64,000 nt of DNA from Heterocephalus glaber. Lineage: Eukaryota > Chordata > Mammalia > Rodentia > Bathyergidae. The position numbers were made by a program, and so were the translations under genes. Of this stretch, positions 24,758-36,500 are shown one piece after another. Within the stretch, counting starts at the first letter, position 1. Each line of letters begins with the position of its first letter. The notes under the pieces were generated by a model. It searched no databases. It worked only from the letters and a program-made list of their open reading frames with translations, and was not told the origin of the DNA. Where the stretch lies: the NCBI RefSeq assembly GCF_000247695.1, contig NW_004624734.1, forward strand, positions 36,163,153 through 36,227,152. The letters are read 5' to 3'.

Positions 24758-26008
24758 AGAAATAAACTGTAATAATTATTCTACATTATTTTTACCAGAG
24801 CAGTTAATAATAATGGGCCTACCAGCTAGTAGATATACCATACATATATTTTAGTCTTTTTATTTATATTTTTAATTTATTCATTTCATTTTTATTGGCA
24901 TTTAATTTATGTATAGTGATGTTCACTCTTTTCAGTGCACATTTTAATAGGTTTTGAAGAATATGTGTAGTTATTTGTATAGACATGGTAGTACCCCACT
25001 GTGATCACCCCTAGATTTCCCTCATGCTTGTTTGTTGACAACCTCTTGCCAGACCCTAACCCTTGGCAACCACTTGTTTGTTTTCTATCCCTTTAGTTTT
25101 GCCTTTTCTAGAATGTCATATAATTGCACAGTATGTAGCTTTCTGATTCCAGCTTTTTTTTTAGCATAAGGCATTTGTGACTCCTTCATGTTCTGTGTAT
25201 ATTGATTCTTATATTTTAATCACAGAGTCATTCATACAGTATTCCATTTTGTGGATGCCTGATTTGGTTTATCCATTCACCAGGTGATGAACATTTAGAT
25301 TGTTTCTAATTTTTGGTCAGTATAAATAAAGCCACTATCAATATTTGCATAGAGGTTTTTATGTGAACATAAAATTTCATTTCTCTTGGGTAAATACCGA
25401 GGAGTGTGATTGCTGGGTCATATGGTAAATAACGTTTAATCTGGTAAGAAACTGCTGAACAGTTTCCAAAGTGGCTATACTACTTTGCATCCCCTCAAAC
25501 AATGCATGGGAGTTCTTTTCTCTGCATCTTGATCAGTACTTGTTATTGTCAGATTTTTGTTTGTTTGTTTTGTTTTTTGAGTGATTCTAAAAGATGTATA
25601 ATGGTATCAAATTGTGGTTTTAATTTGCATTTCCCTAATGACAAATGAAACTGAGCATCTTTTCCTGTGCTTATTTGTCTTTCATATGTCATTTTTGGTG
25701 AAACATTAGTATAAGTCTTTTGCTTATTTTTCATTGAGGTTTTGTTTTCTTTTTAATGAGTCTTGAGAGTTTTTTATGTACTCTGGTTACGAGTTCTTTA
25801 TCACACATGTTTTGCAAACATTTTATCCCAGTCTACTGTTCATAATTTCATCTCTTAGCAATGTCTTTTAAAGAGCAGATGTTTTTAATTTTGGTTATTA
25901 ATTTTGTTCTTTTGTAATAGCTGATCCTTTAGGGATTGTACTTTTGGTGTTATGTCTAAAATATTTTACTTAACCCAATGTCACTAAAATCTTTTTCTGT
26001 TTTTTAAT

Positions 26009-26100
26009 TTTTATTTATTTATTTTTTGGTACTGGGGATCGAACTCAGGTCCTTGCGCTTGCGCAGCAGGTGGCGAAACCACTGAGCTAAATCCCCGGCC
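26009..26100 (-). repeat. ID SINE inside L1, 18 bp target-site duplication
   Basis: Antisense ID from TTTTGGTACTGGGGATCGAA to GCTAAATCCCCGGCC. The perfect duplication CTTTTTCTGTTTTTTAAT lies at 25991-26008 and 26101-26118. Its sharpness marks a younger insertion than the host L1. Confidence 0.96.
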
Positions 26101-26372
26101 CTTTTTCTGTTTTTTAATAGAATTTTATAGTTATAATCATTTTGAGTTCATTTTTGTAAATAGTATAAGGTATGGGCCAAGGTTCAGTGTTTTTGCATGT
26201 GCAATGTTTTTGCAATTGCTCCCCACCCCCATTTAAAAGTTGAAAAACCTATCCTTTCTCCATTAAGTGGCTTTTGCACCTTTGTCATAAATCAGTTGAT
26301 CATGGATATTGATCTACCTCTGGACTCTAGTCCATTGATATGTACATCTGTCCTTTTGCCATACTTTACCAT

Positions 26373-26614
26373 CTCGAGAGCTTGTTTGGAGGTTCTAGCA
26401 GGGGAGTGCAGCTACTGTCCTTTACCCTTGACCGAGGAACGGTCCTCCTCTATCGGGGGTGGTCGTCCTCTTCGACCGAGCGCACAGCTTCGGGAGGGAC
26501 CCTCATGGTGCGGTGAGGGAGGAAGGGAACACCCGCCTACCCCGCCAGCTCAGTAGAATCAACCCTGGTGATCAATGGGGTGACAGAGGTTCCAGCCAGG
26601 TCGCCCTCGCATCC
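26373..26614 (-). pseudogene. RN7SKP: 7SK small nuclear RNA retropseudogene, 3' truncated
   Basis: On the minus strand the sequence starts exactly at 7SK position 1 (GGATGCGAGGGCGACCTGGC; human 7SK has GGATGTGAGGGCGATCTGGC). It continues with CACCCCATTGATCACCAGGG, GCGCTCGGTCGAAGAGGACG and GCTAGAACCTCCAAACAAGC, then breaks off after about 240 of roughly 330 nucleotides. It has many single-base changes, no 3' stem and no A tail. The direct repeat CATACTTTAC flanks it at 26360-26369 and 26616-26625, and it interrupts an old L1. 7SK RNA normally holds P-TEFb in an inactive complex through HEXIM. This copy lacks the 3' domain and there is no sign that it carries the 7SK upstream promoter, so it is a dead retrocopy. 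Confidence 0.95.
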
Positions 26615-26990
26615 TCATACTTTACTGTCTTGGTAGTAACTGGTTCCTTGGTAAGTTTTGAAATCAAGTAATGTGAGTCCTACAATTTCATTCTTCTTTT
26701 CAAAATGGTTTTGATTACTCTGTTTTCTTCAAACTTTCTGTAGAAATCTTTAAATCCACTTATTAATTTCTACCAAAAAGTCCTGCCAGGATTTTGATTA
26801 GCATTGAATTTTGATTTGCATTGAATTTATAGATCAGGCTGGGAATGATCGACATCTTAACAATACTGAATCTTCCAATCTCTAGCCATGATATATCTCC
26901 CTATTTAGCTCTTTGGTTTATTTCACCAACATTTTAAAGTTTCTATCCTAAGTACTTGGGGTTTGGGGGCTACTATAATTCATTAAATAT

Positions 26991-28309
26991 TTGTCAAATT
27001 CATGACTAAACAAACCGTGTCAACCTACTTATGAGTGCTTGTCTTGATTCTGTAACCAAATACATACAGATGCTAGAGTAGAGTCAGAATAGTCATCAAA
27101 TCTCTGGACATGTTAGCAGAGAGGCTAAGACATCTGAGTATAACTCTGAAGGGAAGGAAATCTGGGCTTCATTTGGATACCTTCCCTGTCATATTCTTTA
27201 ATCCTTCCTGACCAGGGTCTCCCGCCTAGCACAAGTTGTATGTTGAGAAGTCTATGCCTTTCAGGGCCAGAGAGAGCAGAGCTGGCTTTCTCTGCAGATG
27301 CCATAGGTAGTTGCATGATTTTAAGGTGCTGAAGAGGCCATATGACAAAATATTTCTTACTCTTAGCCTGGTTTGGCTCCAAGCCTGCCTCTTTTGCCCC
27401 TCCTTTGAGTCTTTTGAGTACAGTATTATATTTCCATAAGGTGTTATTCAGATGCACTCCATGGGGGAAGGTAGGTACTTATATCTGTTCCATCCAGTTA
27501 ACATGTGCTAATTGAGCACCGACCATATGCACGATACTCTCAGACCTCCAAAGGGAAAATGGCACCCTTCCATTTGAGGAAATTACAATGATAGAGAATT
27601 AGGTTGTCAGAGCCAATTTTGCTTGGGAGTGGGGATGGCCAGGAGGTCTGAGGAAGCAATGCTGCTTGACTTGTTCAAGTTAGTGGAGGAACCTTAAGTT
27701 GAAGTAGGTTAGGAGGAACAAGGAAGATTAGTTGCATGAGGAAGGGGTGAGAGGGAAAGAGGGTCACAGAAGAGCCAGTGGGGCAGTGACAATAAATTCC
27801 ACCTACTATGTTCTTTCCTTTTCCCCCTGACAGCATATTGATCAAACTCACAAACTTGATGCCAAGAGATACTGTATATTACTGTAATAACAACACCTTG
27901 GGCCGTATCATTTTATATAGTTTATACATCATGGTCATAGAGCTTTCTGTGGTAGGTGTTGAGTGTACTAATGAGCTATGCTAACTGCTCTAATAAAGAC
28001 CTGCAAAATGAGCTTTTATGTCTTGCTCACCTTGAGTAGTAATTTGGTGTGAGGGGAGGGAGAAACTGTGTTTCTCCAGTCATCCAGGAAATGAACTCTG
28101 TTGTTATGTGGCCCACCCTCTAGGTTCTGAGAACTTAGGGGGAGGAATAAGGGAATGACTGGGAAGTTGTTTGCAGAGCTAAGACCTTGAAATGGTGCAT
28201 GTCACTTGTGCTCATTCAGTCACACAGCTTCATCACAAGGGTGACTGAAAAATGCCTCTGGGCTATGTGTGCAGAAAGAGAATTTGCAACACTAGTAGGC
28301 CGAGAAATC
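26991..28309. other. Non-coding stretch, nothing recognised
   Basis: No repeat or coding exon recognised. Confidence 0.4.
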
Positions 28310-28420
28310 TCTGCCATAGCATAGGGAAACTGAGGTACAGAATGGTCAAGTGACTTTCAGAAGGACACACTACTAAGTATGGAAGTTAGGATTTCAATCT
28401 AAGCCTTCTATTTTGATAGG
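28310..28420 (+). repeat. MIR SINE core and 3' part
   Basis: CATAGGGAAACTGAGGTACA, AGAATGGTCAAGTGACTTTC and AGGATTTCAATCTAAGCC match MIR. Confidence 0.7.
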
Positions 28421-29140
28421 ATGGGATAACATTATTATCAGTAATAATAATAATTACAGTATTTAACAGTTGTGAGAGCAGTGTGCATTATATGGGGCAT
28501 GGTGCATAAAGGTCTTGGTAATGTCCATGTCCCCTTCCTAGCCCTGGGTTCCTCTTGTCCTACAGAGAGCCAAGTATCCTGGAAACCAGTGGGCAGCACA
28601 GTGACTGCACAAGCCAGTAGCTGGGGGGTCCCATTCAGGGGTCCCAGGGAAGGGGGCTGAACAGGGAAGTGGCTGAGGGGTGCTGTCCCTGTGGGCCTGA
28701 GAGGCTGGGCACAGCAGACACTGACTCACTGGGCCCGAGGGGGCTGCCTCCTCTCTGTGCAGCACTGGAGCTGACCCTTCTGACACCTTCCTGTCCACCC
28801 CAGAGTGAGGCCCCAGAGAGCCAGGCTCGGGGCTCTGGCCCAGAATGGAAAAATGTCCTTGCCAGCACCTGCTTCCTCAGGAGTCCTTGTGACCTGAGCA
28901 ACTTTTAAAAGGTAAACTTTAATTATTATAAAAGCCCTAACATGAATGAATAACTAAATTGGCACTGACAACTTAGATATTATTTATGGGTTAAACTTTT
29001 TAAATGGCTCTTTTTGCTTGTGTGGCAGAAATGTGGAGATAGAAGACATTCAGTGACTGACATTTGTGTGACACGAGAGGGTGGGGCTCCTGGGGAGCAA
29101 GAGTTGGGGCGAAGGACAGGCGCTCTTGGCAGTTTTGTGT
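28421..29140. other. Non-coding stretch, GC-rich in the middle
   Basis: Positions 28530-28870 are GC-rich and give overlapping open frames on both strands, none with recognisable similarity. Confidence 0.4.
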
Positions 29141-29219
29141 TTTCTTTGCAGTACTGGGGATCGAACTCAGGGCCTTGCACTTGCCAGGCAGGCGCGGCAC
29201 CACTGAACCACATCCCCAG
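29141..29219 (-). repeat. ID SINE with 11 bp target-site duplication
   Basis: Antisense ID CAGTACTGGGGATCGAACTC to AACCACATCCCCAG. CAGTTTTGTGT (29130-29140) recurs as CAGTCTTGTGT at 29220-29230. Confidence 0.88.
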
Positions 29220-29980
29220 CAGTCTTGTGTGGGGGGAGAGGCCCAGGTTGGGAGATGAGCCAGAGCTACGTGGAGGGTCCCCAAATGTGGAGAGATTGGT
29301 AGGAACTTGGATCCTCATCACCATCCACTTCCCCCATTCCCCGGCCGCTTACGCTTGCCTGTGAGATCTCCTTGCTTTCATCTGTGTTTCTCTCACTAAC
29401 AAGCTCTTCATATGGTCTTTGTGCTTCTGGGTTTCCTCTTCTGTAAATTACCTGTTCATGTTTTAGGGCAATTTTGTCAAGAAGTTTGACTCTGAAAGGG
29501 AGGAGAGAATAGCAAGAGGGAGGTTTGTGTAAGATGGAAAAGAGATGAGCATGTTAAAATGAAGATGGAAGAGAGAAAAGGATGAATAGTCATGGGATGG
29601 GCAGAAGGAAGGACTGAGAATCTGGCCTTCCCTAGCAATGACAGTGAGGTTAGGGGAGGCCATGAGACTGGGAAAGGGAGTAGGTCCCTGGACCCTCGCC
29701 GCCTTTCCCTGAGCCCAGCTGGATGTCTGCTCCACTTCCGGCGTAGAGTCAGTGGAAGACTGTGGAGTTGGAAAGGAGGGGAAAGGACTCTGTGAAAATG
29801 GTCTATATCATGTTACTAAAGGTTGAGATATTTATTTGTTTGTTGTTTATTTTGAGACCTAGGACACAGTGGTGGGGTCCACAATTGGCCCCCAATGGTT
29901 GAGCAGAGTCATCATAAGGGAGCATAGGGCATAGCTTTGGATTAGCCTATGTTTTTAGAAACTCACAGAGGAGGGGTATG
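29220..29980. other. Non-coding stretch, nothing recognised
   Basis: No coding exon. The part near 29830-29900 could be a decayed SINE but is too weak to call. Confidence 0.35.
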
Positions 29981-29982
29981 TC

Positions 29983-30740
29983 GCTATGAGAGTCTGTGTG
30001 GGGTGGGGTGAAGGAGCTGACCATGGGCAGAGGTGGACAAGACCAAGAGGAAGCAGTAAGGGCCTGAAGTGAGTTGAAGTTTTAGAACAGAAAGGACAAT
30101 GGGAGATGCTTTACAGAGGCATGATGGCCAGCCTGGGTGATGAGCAGATATTGAGTGGACACTCAGGATGTTGGAATGGAACACCAAGGAAGTGAGTGCA
30201 TGGGTCTAGGAACATGGTAGAAAGAGGTCCAGAGTTTGAGATTAGGCCTCTAGGAGGAGAATAATATTTATCGAGCACCTACTGTGTCCCAGACACATCA
30301 TTGTAGGCCCTGGAATGCAACAATGAATAGGAGAATGGCTGCTGCCTACAAGGAGCCTGCGGTCCAGACAAGGAGAGGAAGCAGGGGTTAAACTGATAGA
30401 TGTCTGAATAAGTACAGTTTTGATGTATGCTGCACAGTCAATCAGGGTGCCAAGACCGAGGATAACAGAGGGGCCTATCTGGGATAGAGGGCTCAGGGAG
30501 GACTTCTACAAGGAAGGGGTGTCTAAGAAGAGACCTGAGATGTGAGAAAGGAGCCAAGCATGCAAGGATGCTCCAAGAAGCATCCCAGGCAGAGGGTGAA
30601 GGATACATCAGAGCCCTGAGCAAGGGAGGAAGTGGCAAGCTTGAATAACCACAGGAAGGCTTGCAGGTTGACATGAGGATGGAATGCTGGGGTTGGAAAG
30701 GGAGGCAGAAGCCACACCCCTGCCAAGTGACACCCCTGCC
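29983..30740 (-). repeat. L2 LINE fragments
   Basis: ATTTATCGAGCACCTACTGT, AAGGAGCCTGCGGTCCAGAC and CATCCCAGGCAGAGGGTGAA follow the antisense L2 consensus. The left part (29983-30250) is weaker. Confidence 0.6.
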
Positions 30741-30764
30741 AAGTTTCATCATTTTCCCCTAGGG

Positions 30765-31102
30765 CAGGGGTGGCGAACCTTTAGATACTGAGTGCCCGAA
30801 CTGCAACCCCAAACCCATTTACTTACTGCAAAGTGCCAGCACTGCAATTAAACCTGAATACGGAGATTTTAGCTTAGACAAAACAACTCATACATTCACA
30901 TCTTTTGTCTTAAAAGAAAAACACAATAGCAGAGCTTTCAATGATACAAACAGCTTTTCACTGAAAGGTAAAAGCTTGCCTTTGGCATGCTTTTGCACAA
31001 CTAATGTGATCTTTGCTGTTGCATGCTTCCTAGTAATTGTCAAACCTTGGCTGGGGTGACTTGGCTTGAATGCTGACAGATGCCCTAGGTTCATCACCAC
31101 TG
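30765..31102. mobile_element. Non-autonomous hAT DNA transposon, 338 bp
   Basis: The left terminal repeat CAGGGGTGGCGAACCT pairs with right end AGGTTCATCACCACTG (inverse CAGTGGTGATGAACCT). The 8 bp flanks CCCTAGGG (30757-30764) and CCTTCGGA (31103-31110) match at 5 of 8 positions, fitting the hAT 8 bp duplication. There is no transposase frame. The interior (GAGTGCCCGAACTGCAACCC, AAAGTGCCAGCACTGCAATT) recalls hAT elements found patchily in mammals, but I cannot assign the family with certainty. A short relative sits at 41831-41911. Confidence 0.82.
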
Positions 31103-31110
31103 CCTTCGGA

Positions 31111-31631
31111 CGTATGTTCACTTGCCAAGGTTTCAGTGACCCATGGTCACTGTGGCCTGGAAATATTAAATGGAAAATTTCAGAAACAAAGAACTCCTAA
31201 GTTTTAAATAGTGTGTCATTCTGAATACTATAGTGTGATTAAACCTTGTATCTTTCTGCTCCATCCCACCCTGAGTGGGAATTATCCTCTGTCCCAGGTA
31301 TTCACAGTATATGTGCTGCTCACCCTCTTGCTTTGTAGCCCTCTCAGTATCAAATTCACTGCAGTGGTATCACAGTACTCCAGAAACTCTTACTTTACTT
31401 AATGATGACACTGAAGTACAAGGGTAGTGACACTGGCAATTTTATCGTAGAATATTGTTTCAGTCATTCTAAGTTATTTTTAGTTATATTGTTAATCTAT
31501 TGGTGTGCCTAACTTACAAATTACACTTTATCCTAGGTATGCATATATAGAAAAAACCATATATGTATAAGGTTTGATCCTATCTACAATTTCTTAGAAC
31601 ATATAGCCCTTGAGTAAAGGAGTGTCCCTGT
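31111..31631 (+). mobile_element. Tigger (TcMar) DNA transposon, internally deleted
   Basis: AATATTAAATGGAAAATTTC, AGTTTTAAATAGTGTGTCAT, TACTTTACTTAATGATGACA, TTGTTAATCTATTGGTGTGC and AGGTATGCATATATAGAAAA follow the Tigger1/2 ends with most of the transposase deleted. The right end reads GTGTCCCTGTA. Its left terminus abuts the hAT element. Confidence 0.8.
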
Positions 31632-31660
31632 ATTTTATAAATTAATCATTAGTTGTAAAT

Positions 31661-31846
31661 TTTTTTTTTTTGCAGTGCTAGGGATTGAACCCAGGGCCTT
31701 TGCACTGAGCTATATTCCAGGCCTTTTAAAAATTTTCCTGTGACAGTGTCTCACTATTTGCTCAGGCTGAACTCAAATGTGTGATCCTCCTGCTTGAGCC
31801 TCCCAGGATGCTGGGATTATAGGCATGCACCACCATGCCTGGGATT
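31661..31846 (-). repeat. B1-ID composite SINE
   Basis: Antisense ID (GCAGTGCTAGGGATTGAACC to GCTATATTCCAGGCC) then antisense B1 (GACAGTGTCTCACTATTTGC to CATGCACCACCATGCCTGGG). Confidence 0.85.
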
Positions 31847-31959
31847 ACGTGTAAATTTTATCGAAACTTTTATTATGTGACTTTTCTAGCATATATAGAA
31901 TAGAGAGGAGCTTTCCATGTGTAGATCACCCCAAGTTAATCATTAGGGGCATCCCACTT

Positions 31960-32780
31960 GTTTCATCTGCTTTCTGCTTTGTGGAAGCAAATTTAAACAG
32001 ATCCCATAGACCATGTCATGGCTCCCATGACACTTTAGCGTCACTGAAGAATACAATATGTTTATTTTTCTTACGTGTCCATAATGGTGTTATCACACCT
32101 CTCATGGTTGTCATTCCTAGTTATTATCTATTGTTGAGTCTATAACTCAGATATTCCTGAGGGTCTCAAAAATTGTGTTTTGAGGGCCAGGGATTTAGCT
32201 CAGTGGTTTCACCACCTGCTGCGCAAGCGCAAGGACCCGAGTTCGATCCCCGGTACCAAAAAAAATGTGTTTTGATAGTTGTTTGATTCAGGATCAAGTG
32301 AGGTACACGTCATTCTTGGTTGTTACATCTTCTAAGTCTGTCTTAATCTACACCAATCTGCACTCTCTGCCCCCTTTTTTGGGTCTGTCTCAATGTCATG
32401 CATTTATTGAAGAAACTGAATTGGTTCTGTGCAGAATGCTCCCATTCTGGGTTTGTCTGTTTCCTCATTTAACTCTTCTTGAGTTCCCATAATTCCTGAA
32501 AATGATAAGTTAGCTCTAAAGACTTGCTTATATTCAACACTTAGGCAAGAACATCACAGGTCATAATGTACTTGGTGTTATGTCATATCGGAGACACTCA
32601 ATGTCTCATTGTCTTGTTCTTGGTGATACTAACATTCATCAGTGAATTTGGATGCTGAGAATTTTATCCTGCCATCGTAAAGGTTTTTATTTTTTTATCA
32701 TTTCTGAGCCAGTTATTTCACTAGAAATAGTTGGTTATTTCAGTTATCTCCACCTGCTCTTGACCACTTCCAACTGAGTC
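31960..32780. repeat. Old LINE1 (L1M-like) 3' remnant, split by an ID SINE
   Basis: TTCCTGAAAATGATAAGTTA, GTGTTATGTCATATCGGAGA and TTCTTGGTGATACTAACATT resemble a diverged old L1 3' region. Orientation is not settled. Confidence 0.45.
32184..32260 (+). repeat. ID SINE, near-consensus, 15 bp target-site duplication
   Basis: GGGCCAGGGATTTAGCTCAG to TTCGATCCCCGGTACC. AAAATTGTGTTTTGA (32169-32183) recurs as AAAAATGTGTTTTGA (32261-32275). It has the CTGCGCAAGCGCAAGG form shared with the copy at 26009. Confidence 0.94.
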
Positions 32781-33067
32781 CTCAGTACGTGTTGAGATGT
32801 CACTACTTCCCTCAGCTCCCATCACAGAAAGAGAAGTCGCTATGGCTTTTGGGGAGATGTCCTCATGAAGAAAGAGAGATCGGGCCTTTGACTTTTCAAT
32901 TCAACTACTGTAGAATGTTCTTTATTCTGAAAGTGGAGGCCAATGTTTATCTTGAAAGAACTGAGTCAGGAGAGTGAAGAGGAGGTGGGACTGGGTAGTA
33001 ACAGCTTTCTGTAAATGCAGATATTGAGCCCAGGAATTCCAGTAAAATATAATCTTAGAAAACTGTG

Positions 33068-33516
33068 TACAAACTGAATGTCTTTTATCCAAAATGCTTG
33101 GGACCAGAAGTGCTTTGGATTTGGGAATTTTTCCTCAGATGAAAAATTTTTCCTCATGATGACATATCTTGGGGATGGGATTCAAGTCTAAATGTGAAAT
33201 TCACTTATATTTCAAACATACCTTATATATATAGCCTGAAGGTAATTTTATTTTTTTTTGTTGTTGTTGTTGTTTTTGGTACCGGGGATCAAACCTGGGT
33301 CCTTGCACTTGCGTATCAGGCAGCGAAACCACTGAGCTAAATCCCCAGCCCCATGAAGGTAATTTTAGACAATAGTTTTAGTGAACTTTAGTTTTGACCC
33401 ATCACAGGAGGTCAGGCGTGGAATTTTCCACTTGTGGTGTCATGTCAGCACTCAAAAAGTTTCAGATTTTGGAGCATTTCAGATTTTGGATTGTCAGATT
33501 AAGGATGCTCACCCTA
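33068..33516. mobile_element. Tigger-like MITE, split by an ID SINE
   Basis: The left end ATCCAAAATGCTTGGGACCA and the right end CATTTCAGATTTTGGATTGT followed by AAGGATGCTCACCCTA are typical of a common Tigger-type element. The interior has TTCCACTTGTGGTGTCATGT and CTTGGGGATGGGATTCAAGT. An ID SINE occupies 33251-33353. Confidence 0.75.
33251..33353 (-). repeat. ID SINE with 14 bp target-site duplication
   Basis: A (TTG)n-containing tail, then GGTACCGGGGATCAAACCTG to CTAAATCCCCAGCCCC. The perfect duplication TGAAGGTAATTTTA lies at 33237-33250 and 33354-33367. Confidence 0.95.
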
Positions 33517-36500
33517 ATGACAGGAGTATCCTCTTTTCTCTTGTATTTAATTGTTCCCAGTGGATATTTGCTTCTGAGTAGGATGTGAGGTGCTGATAGA
33601 TGCTGTTGTTAAGACAGAGGGCTGATGAGCCAACTCCTGCATCAGAGCTGAGCAGCACCTGTTCCCAGCCAAATCCCTGAAAGAACTTTTGGAGCCATGC
33701 TACCACTCACCCCACCCGTATTCCAGCAGCTGTGGCATAACTGGAGTCAGTTCTTAGTAGGAGATTTTTTTCTATGATGAGAGTGCACAAGTCGTGACAT
33801 GTGGGCCTGAAGCCCCTGACTGGCGCCAGAAAGTAGAGCAGAAGGGTCTGGGAAAGGCCTCACCAACCAGCAGTGGATGTGAATGACCAGGATGTTGCAA
33901 GTGTGCAGGAATTTATGATGGCAACCACAGTCAGGAATCTCTAGGGCTTTAAAGACCCCAAAGCTCACCCTAGTGCTGATGGGACTGGTAGCCAGGCTCA
34001 GTTAGAATGGGAACCATATGGTGTGGAAAAGCCAACGTGCTCCAGCGAGGAAGAATGGCTTGTCTAGGCCTGAACTGATGGTGTCCAGCTACTAGAAGAG
34101 CCGCATGCTTGCCTCTTGCTTTGTACCATCCCCACGTTGCCGAACCTCTCTCTGTTGTGCTGTCCCAGGAGCTGTGTGCTTGGTGTCAGATATACCGAAA
34201 CCGAGCTATAATTTCTAGGTGAAGTCTGGGAGGTGGACAGAGGTACAGCTTGGAGTGAGAGGAGGTTAGGGTTGCAGATAGATTTAAAGTACTGTGTGAT
34301 GGCATCTCATTGGTTCTTATTCTGTTTCAGTAAATATTTATTGGTGTATTTGATTGTTCTTTAAGATGTCTGAATTTCCGTTAAGATTATGATCAGAGGA
34401 AGTGGAGGGGGATTGGTTCATTGGCAGAAAAGTTGCCAGGGAACCTCAGGATTTAATCTCCTGATCTGGTTGCTATAGTACCAAAAGCAGGTTAGAGGTA
34501 GCATTTCGGACAGGACAAAGTAGCAAGCAAGTCAGGAGGCAAAGCTTACAGAGGATAAATTAGAAAGTAAACCTAGGGTGGCTCCAAATTCTATTTAAGA
34601 AAGTCATTGTCCACGAGGTTGCATCAATCTACAATTTCTGTCCCACTGAGGAAGAGGGGCATCACATTCGATGGACCCTGTTTCCCAGGCCTGACAGAGA
34701 TACGTGCTTTGTTGCTTCTCACTTTCTTGGGGTACAGAGAAGAGGAGGGATGCTTGTTAGTTTAACGGGAGGCTGAGGAAGGAAGAGAAGAGTATCTCTC
34801 CTGCTTAGGGCTGTGGGAAGGCTGACATGAGACCCAGCTCAGCCTGGCTGGGAGAGCAATGTGGTCACTGGCCCTTTCTCAGTTCCTTACTGCCCCAGTG
34901 ATTAGCTGAGCATAGCACATGAAGCTGAGATTCTGAGGCCTAACACTCCATCTAGTAGCAGATGGGTTCCCAGGACACATGGGAAGGTGGAGCTGTCGGT
35001 CGCATCAGAGATGTTGTGAAATCCCTGTGCATAGTAGGCGTTCCTCTGGGAGCGAGCTCTGTGCAAGCAGATGAGCTTTTCAGTTCTGAGCTGTGCATGG
35101 GCAAATGGCTAGGGCCCGGTTCTACCTAAAGTATAACCTAGGGACCGAGGGTGGCAGGAGCTCATTTGTAAGGTCATCTCTGAAGGTAGAACTGCCCAGC
35201 TAGTAAACAGGCAGGCAGACAGTCAGGGCAGTGGATTGCCCTGGATGCAGAGTCACGTGGAGCAGGGGAGGCTCACCTGTCCTTTGAAACAAGGGGTCTG
35301 GTGGCTCAAGAGGAAGCCTTCTTGGGGCTTGAGGGTGACCTGGGGAATGAATGGACAAGGAACTACTTTGTTTGCCATTTTGTCCTGAGTTTGCTGACAG
35401 GAATGTAAAATCTAATTTTAGCCATGTACTTACCTGTGATCTTTCATGAGTCACGGAGACTACTCCAGAAGCACAGATGACTTATACCCTAGAAAGGGTG
35501 GACAGATCACCTCATCTCAGAGTCCCTTCAGGTATTGACCTGATTGTCATGTCTGTGGCTCCTCATTTGATTAGGTTCTCCCTACGAGTTCCCAGCATAT
35601 GCTATTCTTTTTGGTCACAGTGGTGTCTTTATAGCTGGGCCTTTGAAGAGCCATTGAGACAGTAATAGAAATAGAGGTGAGTGACACTGAGGGAGCCCTG
35701 GGTTGAACTGGTTTTGGGCCTGGTACGGGGTTTTTCTTTCTAGAATAATTGTCTGTAGCTTTCCTATTTTCTTCCTTTCTGCCTGTCACCTCTGAGTCTC
35801 CGAGAGCTTCCTTGCCTAAGCCCTGTGGCCCACGCTCCCAGCTTGGCTGATGAAATGCCATCTGGGCATGGGCTGGTGTGGCCACAGGGGGCAGAGGCGG
35901 AAGATGGGCTCACTTTCATTTCTGAGCCTTCTTTTCCTTCAAGGATTTGGCCCTCCCAAAAGCAAACAATCTGGACTCATGTGTTTAGACATACATATGT
36001 GTTTTTTCACAGTCCCGGCAGTGGTACGGCCTCCTCTGAGCTGCAGTTGCAGGAAGGATGGCATTTTAAAGCAGAATGAATTGCTGTTGAGTCGCTGCTC
36101 TCCTGCACCCAGGGCCATCAATCTTGCCTTGAACGCTGTTCTGCTGGTCTGCTCGCTCAGGCTCATCTTTCTGGGGCAGACTTATTTACAGAGCCACAGC
36201 TAAATAATCTCACTCCCCAGCCCCACAGCCTGGGCCTCTCTTGGCCACTCTTAAAAATAGCTCAGGATGAAGAGAGAGAACCAGGGTCTGGTTACCTCCT
36301 GTGCTCGGGGTCTGATCTCACTGTGCCTCCTGTGTCTGGCAGCTCAGTTCTGCTCAGAGGCTGCTGGACGGGCTTGTGGCCCTGCAGGAGGTGGCGAGCC
36401 TGCCTGTCCCTCTCTCGCTGAGCCATCCATGCCAGTGGTAGTTCCCTTCAGGGGAGTCCTTCCCAGCTGTCTTGCCCAGCCAGCTGAGTGGGAAATCTCA

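Larger units (their letters stand above)
24860..26990 (-). repeat. Old L1 LINE 3' region (L1M-type)
   Basis: T-rich + strand reads as the antisense of L1 across its ORF2 end and 3' UTR: TTTTGCCTTTTCTAGAATGT, TTTTAATTTGCATTTCCCTA, AGTTTTGAAATCAAGTAATG and CAATACTGAATCTTCCAATC. It is interrupted by an ID SINE (26009-26100) and a 7SK pseudogene (26373-26614). No intact reading frame remains. Confidence 0.82.

Noticed and set aside
26197..26671. Open frames of 70-119 codons over 26197-26671
   Set aside because: They run across the L1 remnant and the 7SK pseudogene. The GC-rich look comes from 7SK, not from a coding exon.
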